Below are positions 47,425 through 59,591 of a stretch of DNA of 64,000 nucleotides, one piece after another. The stretch spans positions 989,501 through 1,053,500 of the forward strand of contig NC_090125.1 in assembly GCF_023973825.1 (NCBI RefSeq), given 5' to 3'. The DNA is from Plasmodium brasilianum (lineage: Eukaryota > Apicomplexa > Aconoidasida > Haemosporida > Plasmodiidae). How positions within the stretch are numbered: position 1 is the first letter of the stretch; each line of letters starts with the position of its first letter. The translations under genes were made by a program, and so were the position numbers. The notes beneath the pieces were generated by a model. That model searched no databases and had not been told where the DNA came from. It saw nothing but the letters and a program-made list of their open reading frames with translations.

Positions 47425-48659
47425 CTTCTTTTCTATAATTAAAATTTTTTTTTTTATTTTTTGGAAATATTGCAAATGTTGCAAATGTTGCAAATGTTGC
47501 AAATATTGTAAATGTTGCAAAAATTTGTTTTGAAAAAACATATATTTCGTAAAATTCTTAAGTTGCATTTGGAAAAGGTACATATGTACTTCTATATGTT
47601 TATGTATATATGAACACTTGCATACATATTTGCGATAAATTATTTGGAATTAAGTTAGCTAATTTTTAATTTGTTTCCCTTTTCTTCGACGAATTAAACA
47701 CGTAAATGTGTACATGCCATTTTGTATACATGCTTACATTCATAAAAAATATATTTTTATATATATGTATATAATATGTACGCGCGGTACATATATACGT
47801 ACTAGTTACCTTGTTTTAATTTTTAGTAGTATTGGTAATAGTAGCATTATGATAATTTAGAATATCCTAAAAAAATTTCGATCTATTTTTCCTGTATTTA
47901 TATAAATATAGAAAAATCATCACTAAGTGTTTTTATACACTTTACAGAATACTCCCTCTTCATTTAGTTTAACCGTTTCTTTGCCATTTTATTTTTCTAC
48001 AAATGAATCAGAAAAATAGAAAAAATTAAAAAAATAGTGTTATATTCTTATATTTCTTTAATCTTTAATCTTTTTTTTTTTTTTTAAAACATAATCTTCT
48101 GTATTTGCTATTTTTACTGTTTCTTTTTGTTAGATTTGTTCTACATAACTTTGCTATTCGTTATTCGTATGTGTTTATGTATGCATATAATATTTGCATA
48201 TCGACATACGCACGAGGACCAACTTTTGTTTGCATATTAGCGACTCCGTAATTTTTTATAATTTTAAAAAATTTTTTTTTTTTTTCTGACTTGTTAATGC
48301 AAAATTTGCAAATTTATTTCTATCTTTTTATGTGTCAAAATTTTGACTTTTTTGGCATAAGAATTAAATGTTTGTAACTTTGTTTGTCTTACATAAATAT
48401 TTTCTTTTACTCGTTAATTTTTATTTAAAATTTTGTCCCATTTGTTAATAGTTTATTCTATGAGATATGTGCTCAATTTTGAGCTATTAATTAGCAAAGA
48501 TACATTATTAAATTGATTATACTATATAAATACAAACATACGTGCGCCCGTAAATAAGCGCATACCTGCTAATATACGTGTACACCTGCTTCCATACGTG
48601 CATACCTACTTACCCACGTACACCCATACGCGCCCATCTACTTACATATATATATTTAT
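43446..48659. other. 5.2-kb divergent spacer, no convincing gene
   Basis: Upstream region of both the TFIIIC-like gene (-) and the CDPK gene (+). It is extremely AT-rich, with TA microsatellites (43756-43796, 44620-44655, 46583-46604, 47380-47405), a 15-bp repeat (45405-45550), a 9-bp TTGCAAATG repeat (47470-47520) and long poly(dT). All ORFs here are low-complexity Lys/Ile/Tyr/Phe. At the 3' end (48540-48655), variants of catacctgcttacata precede the kinase start. Confidence 0.6.
45405..45550. repeat. 15-bp aagataagaaaatgt tandem repeat
   Basis: About nine exact copies plus decayed flanking copies. It is all purine-rich on the plus strand with T only at fixed positions. The period is divisible by 3, producing artificial ORFs on both strands (KIRKC on plus, HFLIL on minus). 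Confidence 0.92.
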
Positions 48660-50435
48660 ATGTACCGCTATTTATGCGCCCAAGTAGAGAAATACAAAGG
48701 ACAAGTTAGCAGTAGTTTAGAAGGAAAGATGAAAGAAAAGAAGGTGGAAGAGATAAGGGTATTTAGAAAGGAGGTGAAACCAGCTAAAGATGAAATAGTA
48801 GCAAGTGGAAAAGTGGAAGAAGGAAAATGTACTACAAAGAGTACGTTGGCTGACAGTGATGAGGATTACTCTATCATAACATTGTGCACAAAATGTTTAT
48901 CAAAGAAAACAGAAGAGAATAAGAATAAAACAATATTGGACAGTAAAGCTTTTAAGGATAACCGACTTAAAGGTCGTTGCAGTGTAAGTAACACATCTGA
49001 TCCATTATCTCATCATTTAAATTTATCCCCCTATTTTGATAGATCCCAAATAGTTCAAGAAATAATTCTTATGAACAATAACGAATTATCAGATGTATAT
49101 GAACTAGACAGGTATAAATTAGGTAAAGGATCATATGGTAATGTAGTAAAAGCTGTTAGTAAGAAAACAGGACAACAAAGAGCTATTAAAATAATTGAAA
49201 AAAAAAAAATACATAATATAGAAAGATTAAAAAGGGAAATATTAATAATGAAACAAATGGATCATCCAAATATTATAAAGTTGTATGAAGTATATGAAGA
49301 TAATGAAAAATTGTATTTAGTATTAGAATTATGTACAGGTGGAGAGCTATTTGATAAAATTGTAAAATATGGAAATTTCTCAGAATATGAAGCATATAAA
49401 ATAATGAAGCAAATATTTTCTGCTTTATATTATTGCCATGGAAAAAATATAATGCATAGAGATTTAAAACCAGAAAATATTTTATATGTAGATAGCTCTG
49501 AAGATTCCCCTATACAAATAATTGATTGGGGATTTGCTAGTAAATGCATGAACAATCATAACTTAAAATCTGTAGTTGGAACTCCTTATTATATTGCTCC
49601 AGAAATACTAAAAGGAAAATATGATAAAAGATGCGATATATGGAGTAGTGGAGTTATTATGTATATCTTATTATGTGGATACCCGCCATTTAATGGTAAA
49701 AATAATGATGAAATATTAAAGAAAGTAAAAAAAGGGGAATTTGTATTTGATGCTAATTATTGGTCTAGAGTTAGTGATGATGCTAAAGATTTAATATGTG
49801 AATGTTTAAATTACAATTATAAAGACAGAATAGATGTTGAAGGTGTTGTAAATCATAAGTGGTTTAAAAAATTTAAAACAAATAATATTTCTATTAATAA
49901 AAATTTAAATAGAACATTAATAGAAAAATTTAAAGAATTCCATAAATTGTGTAAAATTAAAAAATTAGCTGTCACATGTATTGCTTATCAATTAAATGAA
50001 AAAGATATAGGAAAATTGAAAAAAACTTTTGAAGCTTTTGATTATAATGGAGATGGTGTATTAACAATATCAGAAATTTTCCAATGTCTAAAAGTTAATG
50101 ATACTGAATTAGATAGAGAATTATATTTCTTACTAAAACAACTAGACACGGATGGTAATGGTTTAATTGATTATACAGAATTTTTAGCTGCTTGTATTGA
50201 TCACAGCTTATTTCAACAAGATGTGATTTGTAGAAATGCTTTTAACGTTTTTGATCTTGATGGAGATGGAGTTATTACAAAAGAGGAGTTATACAAAATT
50301 TTATCCTTTAGCGCTGTTCAAGTTTCATTTAGTAAGGAAATTATTGAAAATTTGATAAAAGAGGTCGATTCCAATAATGATGGGTACATTGACTACGAGG
50401 AATTTTACAAAATGATGACAGGTGCTAAGGAGTAA
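48660..50435 (+). CDS. CDPK5: Calcium-dependent protein kinase, CDPK5 type
   Basis: Intronless, 591 residues from 48660. Met24 (48729) would give 568, which is the P. falciparum CDPK5 length as I recall it. There is no N-terminal Met-Gly, so no myristoylation site. The kinase domain spans 152-403: GKGSYGNVVKA glycine loop, Lys177 in AIKIIEKKK, HRDLKPENIL (266-275), then DWG (289-291) in place of the usual DFG, and GTPYYIAPE. The junction segment (NRTLIEKFKEFHKLCKIKKL) is followed by four complete EF hands at 461-472, 496-507, 532-543 and 570-581 (DYNGDGVLTISE, DTDGNGLIDYTE, DLDGDGVITKEE, DSNNDGYIDYEE). CDPK5 is needed for merozoite egress in P. falciparum. The assignment among CDPKs rests on recalled similarity and on local gene order. 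Confidence 0.93.
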   Translation: MYRYLCAQVEKYKGQVSSSLEGKMKEKKVEEIRVFRKEVKPAKDEIVASGKVEEGKCTTKSTLADSDEDYSIITLCTKCLSKKTEENKNKTILDSKAFKDNRLKGRCSVSNTSDPLSHHLNLSPYFDRSQIVQEIILMNNNELSDVYELDRYKLGKGSYGNVVKAVSKKTGQQRAIKIIEKKKIHNIERLKREILIMKQMDHPNIIKLYEVYEDNEKLYLVLELCTGGELFDKIVKYGNFSEYEAYKIMKQIFSALYYCHGKNIMHRDLKPENILYVDSSEDSPIQIIDWGFASKCMNNHNLKSVVGTPYYIAPEILKGKYDKRCDIWSSGVIMYILLCGYPPFNGKNNDEILKKVKKGEFVFDANYWSRVSDDAKDLICECLNYNYKDRIDVEGVVNHKWFKKFKTNNISINKNLNRTLIEKFKEFHKLCKIKKLAVTCIAYQLNEKDIGKLKKTFEAFDYNGDGVLTISEIFQCLKVNDTELDRELYFLLKQLDTDGNGLIDYTEFLAACIDHSLFQQDVICRNAFNVFDLDGDGVITKEELYKILSFSAVQVSFSKEIIENLIKEVDSNNDGYIDYEEFYKMMTGAKE

Positions 50436-52231
50436 TGCCTTCGGCAGCGAACTCCGAAGGTGTGAGCAGTGAAAACATTATATCGCCCCACGTTACGTAC
50501 GTGCATTCACATATATATACGAGTTCGTAAAAACATTGCATCGTTTAGCCTTACATAACCACATACGCATTTTACACATAACAATTTTACCCATCCGAAT
50601 ATTCTTCAAATTTAGAAATACAACAATATAATAGTACAAAAATACAAATACAAGGCGTGCAATATCTCACTAAATGCCCCCCCCACTTCCCTCTCGTCGT
50701 ACTTTCACATTCTGATATGCGCTGAGAAGTTTCCACTTTTTGGCATTGCATCTTTTATCCATTATTTGTCTCTTCGTTATAATTTACTTAATTTGTACAG
50801 ACCTTTTTTTTTTTTTTTTTTTTAAGCTACATTTTATTCTTCAATTTACGCTACATATATGTCCTCATACACTATTAATATTTTTTGACTCTCTTTTTTA
50901 TATTCTCTTTTGATTATATTAAATGATTGTGAAAGAAAACAACAGCGCCCCTTTTTTTTGTTCATTCGAAAATTTAGTCTCCATTAGAAGTTAGCGACTT
51001 TTTATCCTTTTGTTTACGTGTTACCACCACATTTTTCCTTTTTTCCAAATTTGTACTTTTGATTTTTGTAAGCTGTTCTTTTAAGTACATTTTTTTCCCT
51101 TTTTAAATATAATTTTTTTTTTTTTTCGTTATCATAAAATAAATAGCTCTCTTGTTCTGATAAAAATTATTTATTCTTTTATTATTTTTAAAAATTATGT
51201 TTCTATAATAATTTGCTTTTACCATTTTAAAAAATTATATGCCTATAATAATACGTTTTTATTATTTAAAAAAATGATCTGTCCAGAATTATATGATTTT
51301 CTACTATTTATTCTTTTCCCCCCTCCTAACAGCTAACTATAGCTAGCTTTTTGTTTTTTGGTTTTTTGGTTTTTTTCTTCCTTTAATTTATTTAGCATTA
51401 ATTTTAACTTGTGTAAAAAAAAAAAAAAAAAATTTATTTAAATTTTTAACATGAACAACAAATGTACTATAAATTTCATATCATGTTATCTGTTAAATTT
51501 TGGGTTTTTTGTGAACATCTTATGAGAGCTTTACCAATTTGTAATAGGAAACGTACCGCAGGCAAGTATGAATTATGTAAATGTGTAAATTTGAATGATT
51601 AAGCAAAGGGGTATATATACGAACGTGTATGGTAGTATTCACGTACCTAGTAAGTTACCTGAGCATAAACAACATACGAACAAGGATAAAATCTCCAAAG
51701 TTGTATATTCCAACTTAGCAAAATAAGACGTGTGCAAAATGGTTTAAAAAAAATTTATCGTTTTACCAAAAATTTAAAAATTCTTTTAAAAATTGAAGTG
51801 CTCACATTATATATCTATATATATATATCTATATATATATATATCTATATATATATATCTATATCTATATCTATATATATATGTATATATATCTATCTAT
51901 ATATATATATGTATATATATGTATATATATAACATATATATGTATGTACACATGGGCGAAGTAGCGAATTAATTTTAAACAATATAACAAAAAAAAAAAA
52001 AAAAAATACAATTAATACGATAAATGCGATAAAATAAGATAAATACGATAAATGCGATAAAATAAGATAAATACGATAAATGCGATAAAATAAGATAAAT
52101 ACAATTAAATGCGATAAAATCGATAAAATGCTATAGAATACCAAATAAGGTTATTCTTCGAGAACTTATCATGCTCATTAACATACAGTGTACATGTCCG
52201 TACAACACCGCGTAATTCTTCTCGTGCTTGT
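50436..52231. other. Spacer between convergent CDPK and PH/coiled-coil genes
   Basis: Both 3' flanks. It contains T tracts (50805-50823), a TATC/TA microsatellite (51810-51930) and a 28-bp GATAAATGC repeat (52015-52135). No gene seen. Confidence 0.6.
52015..52135. repeat. ~28-bp gataaatgcgataaaataag repeat
   Basis: Three full copies and degenerate extensions, about 100 bp downstream of the stop codon of the PH/coiled-coil gene (minus strand). Confidence 0.85.
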
Positions 52232-53258
52232 TTAGAACTTGGATTTTTGCTCGGAAATTTGCCTGTTCAGAATGATCATATTTTTTTCTAATCTGTCGTA
52301 CGCATTTTTTTTAATTTCCGACCATTGTAAATCGGATATCATACAACTATTTTGAGGCTTTGTTTTTTTTTTAAGAATATTAAAATCATTTTTTAAATCA
52401 TTTAATTTAATTTTTATGTAATCATATTTATTATCACTTAAAATTTTTTGTTCATATGGACACATTTTAATAGGCATGGAATAAATATCCACATCATTTA
52501 CTATTTGGAAATTCGATCTTCCTTCAATACCTTCATTAAAATAAATTTGCTCACGCATTGGTATTACATTCATATCGTCTATATAAGAATATAAAGGATA
52601 AACTTCATTCTTATCTATCTGAAGAGGTGTTAATGCTTCTATTTCACCAAATACCCAACCTAATCTCCTTAAGGTTGTACATGCAAAATAAAAGTAGTCA
52701 GATGGCAATTTATGTTTTGTATAATACTGTAATCTCTCTTCTAATATTTTTGATCTATGTGTTATATAACATACCCTTGCATTTGTTTCAGATAATTTTG
52801 TTTCTTTTATCATATATTCAAGTGAGCTTATTAATTCCTTCTGTTCTTCTTCATTATATTTATAACACTGTTCATAAAATTTTATTTTTGTCTGACATAA
52901 AATAATTAATTTATGTAAATAATCAAATATATCTCCAATTTCAACAATTTCTTTTATTGTTTTTATTTTTTCCTTATATCTATCTTCTAGTTCATAAAAA
53001 CGTTCATTCATTTTGTTTATTTCCTCTTTTAAATTTTTATTATTTAATACTATCTTTTGATATCTTTTATTTGTGTTAAAATTAATTAATGTTATTTTCT
53101 CTGGTTCTGTACAAGCTTCTTCATATGTTATCATTATATCTTTTATTTTTTTTTCTAGTACGCTATTTTCCATTTTTAAGTCATTCATTAGTTTTATCTT
53201 CTTTTCAGATTCATTTGTCAAGTTTTTTATTCTCTCCTTAAGTTCCTTATTTTCTGCA

Positions 53259-53294
<36 letters not shown>

Positions 53295-54852
53295 AAATTT
53301 TACCTTACGTGTGCAAGCAGAGTTAATCTTTCTAGTCTTTAAAGAAATTTTTTTTTCTATTTGTGCTATGTACACAGAAACGTATGTGAATTCTCCTAGA
53401 CTTAGAAGAATGACTACATCGGTAAACGCATACAGTCATGTATTTATGCAAAGTACACCTCGATACACATATACCGGTGCACATGTACTTTTTGCCGTTA
53501 CCTTCAATTTTTAAGCCCATTTCGTTATGTATAAACTCAATTTCTGTTATTTTTTTCTGCAAAAATTCATCTGCACTTTTGATGTTCACATCAGCTGCTA
53601 TTTGCAGGCGCTTATTTTTCGTCCTTATATTTTCTACGTCCACCTGGGTTTAAAAAAAATTTCGCATTTGGCTGCATTCATTATTGCACTGTTGTAAACA
53701 TGTATGTATGTACGGATATAAGCCTTAATGTATAAATACATGCCCTCCAAGAGGTATAAATGTATGTAGCATGTATGTATGCATGTATGTATGCAAGTAT
53801 GTATGCATGTATGTATGCAAGTATGTATGCATGTATGTATGCAAGTATGTATGCATGTATGTATGCATGTATGTATGCATGCCTATCTAAGGACATCATT
53901 TGCAGTGAACATGAAAAAAAAAAAAAATTACTACAGTTCTTTCATAAATGGACGTTTTAAACATACCTTCAAGGATCTTATTCTCTCATTCAAGGTAGCT
54001 ATTTCGATATCCCTATTTTTTATTTCAATATCTTTAAGTTTTTTGACATTATCTGCATTACTTTTTATGTCTTCATTTTCTTCTATTAAAATTTTTATGT
54101 TGTTATTTATTGTTGTAAAATTTGAATTATTCAAAGTCTTTACCCATTTTTTTAAAAGCCCTTTATCACTTTGATAAAATGTATAAATGTTATCTTCAAT
54201 ATACGGACAAGTTTTTATTTGTATAATATCTTCATTCTGTCCTAAATTAATATCACCTATATCTTCAATCACCTGAACAGGAACTTAAAATTTATTTTTT
54301 ACAAAAGAAAGAAGTCTATATTATTAACAATTTTTTGAGAAAGCAATCATGTTGAATAAACGTTATATATGAATGTAGGGAGAAAAGGGAAAAATGAATT
54401 GCAAAAAAAAAAAATAAAAAATAAAAATAATAATAATATATTCCTTTATGCAGAAGTTTGTTGTCTGTTATTCGCCTTAGCTGTGTTATACTCTTTTAAG
54501 AACTTACTTTATTTTTCAATGCTAAATGATAATTGATAGTTTGTACTTGACTACCCTCTAACAAGAAGACAACATACGGTCTGTAGTCCCCCTTTGATTT
54601 ATACACATAAAAAAAATTTGCTTTAATAAAACAAATGCATTTTATCCATTTAAAATTTCCTTTACATGAAACTTCTAAACTTGCATAATAATCATCATTT
54701 TCTTTCGTTGTGATATTTTTTTGGAGATATGTGAAAGGATAATGTTCCTTGACTTTTTTTTTTTTTGATATATACATGTACAGTTCACCTGTAATACATT
54801 TTTTTATTGAGTTGTTATTTCCAAGATGTATTAGTGAACTGACGTCAAACAT
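52232..54852 (-). CDS. PH-domain and coiled-coil protein, 4 exons
   Basis: Exons 54508-54852, 53967-54272, 53502-53643 and 52232-53253 join in phase with GT..AG ends to about 604 residues. The first two exons look like one pleckstrin-homology domain. GELYMYISKKK is strand 1. WIKCICFIKANFFYVYKSKG and YRPYVVFLLEGSQVQTI follow, and FYQSDKGLLKKWVKTLNNS is the C-terminal helix with its conserved Trp. After it come long heptad-like helices rich in Lys/Glu/Ile/Asn (for example VKKLKDIEIKNRDIEIATL and MERFYELEDRYKEKIKTIKE-like stretches), i.e. coiled coil. A conserved-looking globular tail follows (LPSDYFYFACTTLRRLGWVF, EALTPLQIDKNEVYPLYSYI). PH domains bind phosphoinositides or proteins, so a membrane- or cytoskeleton-tethering scaffold is an inference. 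I do not recognise a named family. Confidence 0.8.
53762..53884. repeat. GTATGTATGCAT/A intron repeat
   Basis: Repeats of atgcatgtatgtatgcaagt with a 24-bp super-period in the intron between exons 2 and 3 of the PH/coiled-coil gene. It creates false Met/Tyr/Ala/Cys ORFs. Confidence 0.85.
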
Positions 54853-55070
54853 TTTTTTTTTTTCTTTTTCTTCTTTACCCCTCTCGCTATTTCAATAAAT
54901 TATGTACTTTAATGAATAGTCGAATTTGTTCAAACAGAGGGCACAAAAAAGGAACAAAATTAAGGAATACAAAACGCAAATTTATGTATTTTTTTGAATT
55001 TTTTTTTTCTGTCTTGTTGCTATTATTTTGCCATAATTTTGCTGTTTTTTTGCTCTTAATTTATTATAAT

Positions 55071-55102
<32 letters not shown>

Positions 55103-56581
55103 ATTTTGTTTTTATATTTTCTTTTTTTTTTTTTTTTATTCGTTTTTAATCTACGCAGAACTTAACTCATTTGTCCTGTGTTTATCAGCAGAAACACCAT
55201 TTGCAATAAGCAGCTTTTGCCAATTTTGCGTATACTTATACAAACGAATGTATGTACATGTATGCTCGTATATATGTATTTGTGTATGTATGTATGTATT
55301 TATGTATGTGTGTATTTATGTATGTATGTGTGTATTTATGTATGTATGTGGGTATTTATGTATGTATGTGTGTATATATGCATGTGTAAATTCATTTAAC
55401 ATTCGTAAATTATGTAAACCGTTTCAATGATAAATTTTCCGTAAAGTGAAAATGAGGTGAATGAGAAGCACCGGTAGGCACAGTTCCATTTTTTGTTCTT
55501 TTTTTTTCTCATCAAAATGGATATTAAATGAAATTTATTTTTGGAAACTTCAAAATTTGGCATAATATTAAGGCATATGGCACTGTGTACAAATACAAAA
55601 ATATATACATCCGTATATATATGTATGCATATGTATGCATATGTATGTATATGTATATATGCAAGTGTTTATATGCATATGTACACATCACTTCGCACTA
55701 CGAAGAATGACTTAATACTTGCCGAAAAAAATAAGAAATAGCTACACGAAAAAAAAAAAAATAAAGATGTTATTTGCATGTATGTTATATATACATATAT
55801 AGACAATAAACATGTAATACAGATTAAAAGAGGAAATACACAAAAGTTAACTGCACATGTTGAAATCCGTTCAAAATAAATGGGATTCTCCAAATTTTCG
55901 AAATAAAATTAAGGATAAAATGATTTACTTTAAAATAGTTTTATTAATTGACAGTTTTCATATTGGAACATACAAAAATTAATGGTCATATTTTTAAAAA
56001 GAAAAAATTTACTTCGTATATAATTTTTTTGTAATTATTTAAATCGTAAAATATGCTAGTTTAGAAGGCACGTTTTGTTCACCCCTGTTGTTTTTCCTTT
56101 TGTTTTTGTTTTAACTTTTACTTTTCGTATTCGTTCTCTTCTCAATTTACACGCTATTTAACACGCCATATAATATGCATTCCTTTTCCTATGTGATTGG
56201 GACTACACATTTCCCTTTACTTAACATTAAAAAGAAAGTATTACAAATGTAATATTTATAAGCAACAATTTTTGTTAACCCTTAAAATGGAAAAGCCAAA
56301 GGAAAAGGAAAAACCATACACATTAAAATGTTAGATATTAAAAAAAAAAAAAAAAAAAAAGATAAAACGCGGAAATATTATTACTAGAACAAAATGGTGT
56401 AAGAATGTTTTATAAAATTTATGTTGAGAAAAAAAAAAAAATATTATAAATTTTTTCCATTTCAATTGCTAATATTTTTATTTTTTTAAATTCTTTTTCG
56501 TTTTTTCCCGTACAAAAGTTAATCTAATGAACAGGAAATTTTTTTTTTTTTTTTTATCCCTTTTGTAATTTTTTCTACATA

Positions 56582-56614
<33 letters not shown>

Positions 56615-56915
56615 ATAAAACAAAATTCAACCAAATTTTGAAAAATACCAAATGATAGGAGAAACGGTTCAATTTTTCAATTTAAATAAAAACAGAACAA
56701 AAAAAAAAAAAAAATTATAAATAGAAGAAAATAAAATACCAGTCTTCTCAACTTTTGAAAAGTTCTCTTGGTATTGACTAATACATATAATATTTTTCAG
56801 ATAATAAAGAACTATTGCAATTGCAAATGTATGTACATAAAAGCTTTTAAAGAATTACATTAAAAAAAAAAATTTTTTATTTATTACGCCCTATCTATAT
56901 AATAGTAATAATTAT
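54853..56915. other. Spacer between the PH/coiled-coil gene and tRNA-Ser
   Basis: 5' flank of the minus-strand gene. It has poly(dT) at 55076-55102 and 55121-55138, a GTATTTATGTATGTATGTGT repeat (55268-55385), and A tracts at 56341-56360 and 56584-56612. No protein gene seen. Confidence 0.6.
55268..55385. repeat. ~20-bp gtatttatgtatgtatgtgt repeat
   Basis: About five tandem copies with small changes; intergenic. Confidence 0.8.
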
Positions 56916-56997
56916 GACAGTTTGTCCGAGTGGTTAAGGAGGTTGACTCGAAATCAACTGGGCTCTGCCCGCACAGGTTCAAATCCTGTAGCTGTCG
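56916..56997 (+). tRNA. tRNA-Ser (anticodon CGA)
   Basis: 82 nt, nuclear type, no intron. The acceptor stem pairs gacagtt with agctgtc (one G-T pair), followed by discriminator G at 56997. The D-arm holds box A-like tggttaagga, the anticodon stem-loop is ttgactcgaaatcaa with anticodon CGA (codon UCG), the long variable arm (ctgggctctgcccgc) is diagnostic of serine, and the T-arm holds box B ggttcaaatcc. It is strikingly GC-rich against its flanks. Transcription by Pol III from the internal A/B boxes is expected; short T runs (ttttg, attt) follow. The CCA end is not encoded. Confidence 0.97.
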
Positions 56998-57634
56998 ATT
57001 TTGTATCATTTAAAATGTCGTAATAAAAAGAAAAATAAAAAGAAAAAGAAAAAAATAGAATGTAAAAAAATAAAATATTTAGTGAATTTAGTGAAGTAGT
57101 GCAAACTCCTTATCACATTGATCACATTGAATTTGTAATAAAGGGTGAGAAAAAATTAACATAAAATAAAATGGTAATTGTAGTGTGTCTGTCGTTTAGC
57201 ATTTATATAGAAAGTATTTTATCAATTACAATTACACTAATATATAGGGCTATAATATAATATTTTATAATAACAATAACCTTAAATTCTGATGCAAACA
57301 TATATGGAAAGTGTTTAAAAGGAATGTAATAAAAATATTTAGCAAAATGAGTAAATGTGTATTTATGTATGTGTCGTTATATAAATAAATCATTCTCTAA
57401 CCAAAATTTTTTTCTTATTTTTCATTTTCATTTTCATTTCTACACTTATGTTAATTTATAAGTTTATTATTTTATTTGAAAAATTTTTTTTTTTTTTAAA
57501 TGTTGACGGCAACCTATGGTAGTATGTTGTAATAAGATCTGTTATGAGGAATATACAATGATACTTTTGCCCATTCTTTTACCAGCTATTAATCTTTTTT
57601 TTTTTTTGTATTTTAGTCATACGAATAGTATTTA

Positions 57635-57695
<61 letters not shown>
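56998..57695. other. Short spacer between tRNA-Ser and a doubtful ORF
   Basis: AT-rich, ending in a long TA microsatellite at 57638-57692. A 29-codon frame beginning MVIVVCLSFSIYIE at 57171 could be an upstream exon of the ORF at 57696, but I could not build a convincing splice. Confidence 0.4.
57638..57692. repeat. TA microsatellite, over 50 bp
   Basis: Pure (TA)n after one TT interruption; it directly precedes the ATG at 57696. Confidence 0.9.
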
Positions 57696-57929
57696 ATGGA
57701 ATGCACAAACACGATTAAAAATTTCGACGTGGCATTTATTGAAGCAGTAGGAAACGTAATAGCAACATCAAACTACAAAAATAAAAAAAATAAAATAACT
57801 TCGTACTGCTGTTGCAGATTCAATAACCGCATAAAATGCATGCTATACGTATCTTCACTATATGAGAACAAATTTAATTTACAATTTAATCTGTTTAGTG
57901 ATTTAATCAAAAAATGTATAAAAATTTAA
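57696..57929 (+). CDS. Possible small protein or terminal exon, unrecognised
   Basis: 77 codons, starting MECTNTIKNFDVAFIEAVGN. The frame is open further upstream only through the TA repeat, so upstream exons are possible. Unlike nearby low-complexity ORFs it has mixed composition, with alternating hydrophobic strands (DVAFIEAVGNVIATSN, RIKCMLYVSSLYENKF) and a C-terminal amphipathic helix (FNLFSDLIKKCIKI). The pattern is loosely that of roadblock- or longin-type small domains, but I cannot assign it. It has no supported splice partner. It may be a real small gene or chance. Confidence 0.33.
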   Translation: MECTNTIKNFDVAFIEAVGNVIATSNYKNKKNKITSYCCCRFNNRIKCMLYVSSLYENKFNLQFNLFSDLIKKCIKI

Positions 57930-59560
57930 TATATTAGTTTTTATCAGTTCAAAAGGTAATATATTTTTTTTTTTCGACTTTGTATATATGAAAGATATTT
58001 AAATATTATATGACACCTTAAAATAGCAAGTTAATAATTTATTCTTTCAAAGTTCAAAATAAATAAATGTGTACTTCAATTTTTTGGAGAGAAAAAATAT
58101 ATTGATAAGAATTTAGTATCTACAGTATAAAATTTTCTATTGCATAATAATAATATTGAAGAAACTATTTTTTCGATTTTTTTTTTTTTTTGGAGGGTTT
58201 CTTTTATCGAAAATATAAAGTTTGTGTATCAGGTAATCATTAATATGTAAGATTTTAAGGAATGAACGAATTTAAATGTATCTACGTACATATATATATA
58301 TATATATATACGTACACTTCCGACCATGATACAAATGTATATAGAAAACATGAAAAATTACGCACTTATTACTAAGTGCACATGCTTAGGCTTGTTTTAC
58401 CCCAAATGCACGACTAGGTTTTATGTACCTGTTAAAATTTAATCAAACAAGCGAGCACTAATAGAAGGTTAAATGTTCACACTTGCATAAATATATATAT
58501 ATAAGTAAATATAAATTATATATATGTATGTAAATATCAAGTATAAATACGTAAATATATATTTATATATGTGTGCATACAACTGAGTTAATGTTATTTT
58601 AATTGCTCTTTATAGAATCACAAATTGCACCATTTGTACATGTGCATGTACGCATACATATTTCTATATGCCATTTTTAGAAATGGTATGCCACGAGGAG
58701 ATAAAATATACTTTTTTGTGTACCCATATATGAGTTTGTTTAATCAAAATCGTTCCTACAAAATACTGTACGACATACATATATGATCTTGGAATAAAGT
58801 GTATAATCTTATATTTATAGATAATTATGTATTTCAGTTTTTTTTTAAATTCAACATAATTTGGTATACATGATATATGGTATTAAATTGAAAGAAAAAT
58901 GTGTACTTATAAACTGTCATATTTTATTTTTATTTTTTTGCAAAATTCCAAATTATCAACTTCCCTTTGCAAAGTGACGTAAAAAAAAAAAAAAAAAAAA
59001 AAAAAGTACACCAAAATAAAAGGTGCAAAACATTCGGCCGCGTTAAATTTGAGTACTAGCATATGTATTAATCATCTCATTTGAACATAAATTTATTTTG
59101 CTTATTTTGTATATATATATATTTTTTTAATTAATTTTTCTTTTTTTCTTTCCTTCTTTCTTTCTTTCTTTCTTTTTTTTTTTTTTTTTATTCCTATCGC
59201 CTGTTTTCCCTTCAGCAATAATATTTAAAAACAACTACTGAACCTTGATTATTTGTTCATAATTGGAGCAAAAAATCATACATATGCAAACTGCTACATT
59301 ATTGCTTAGACATTATTATATATATTTAATATATATATATATTTATATATGATATAAATGCTTGAATGTATAAATAAGTTTTTATATAAATACATGAACA
59401 CCTAAGTACGCATTTATATAAATACGTTAATACGTATACATGGGCTTGTGCGGATATGTGAATATATAATTGCCTGTTTATACAAATATGTGTATAAGAG
59501 TTCCTGTAGGACGTACATTTAAATGCTCGAATGCATATTCGTATATATATTTATGTATAC

Positions 59561-59591
<31 letters not shown>

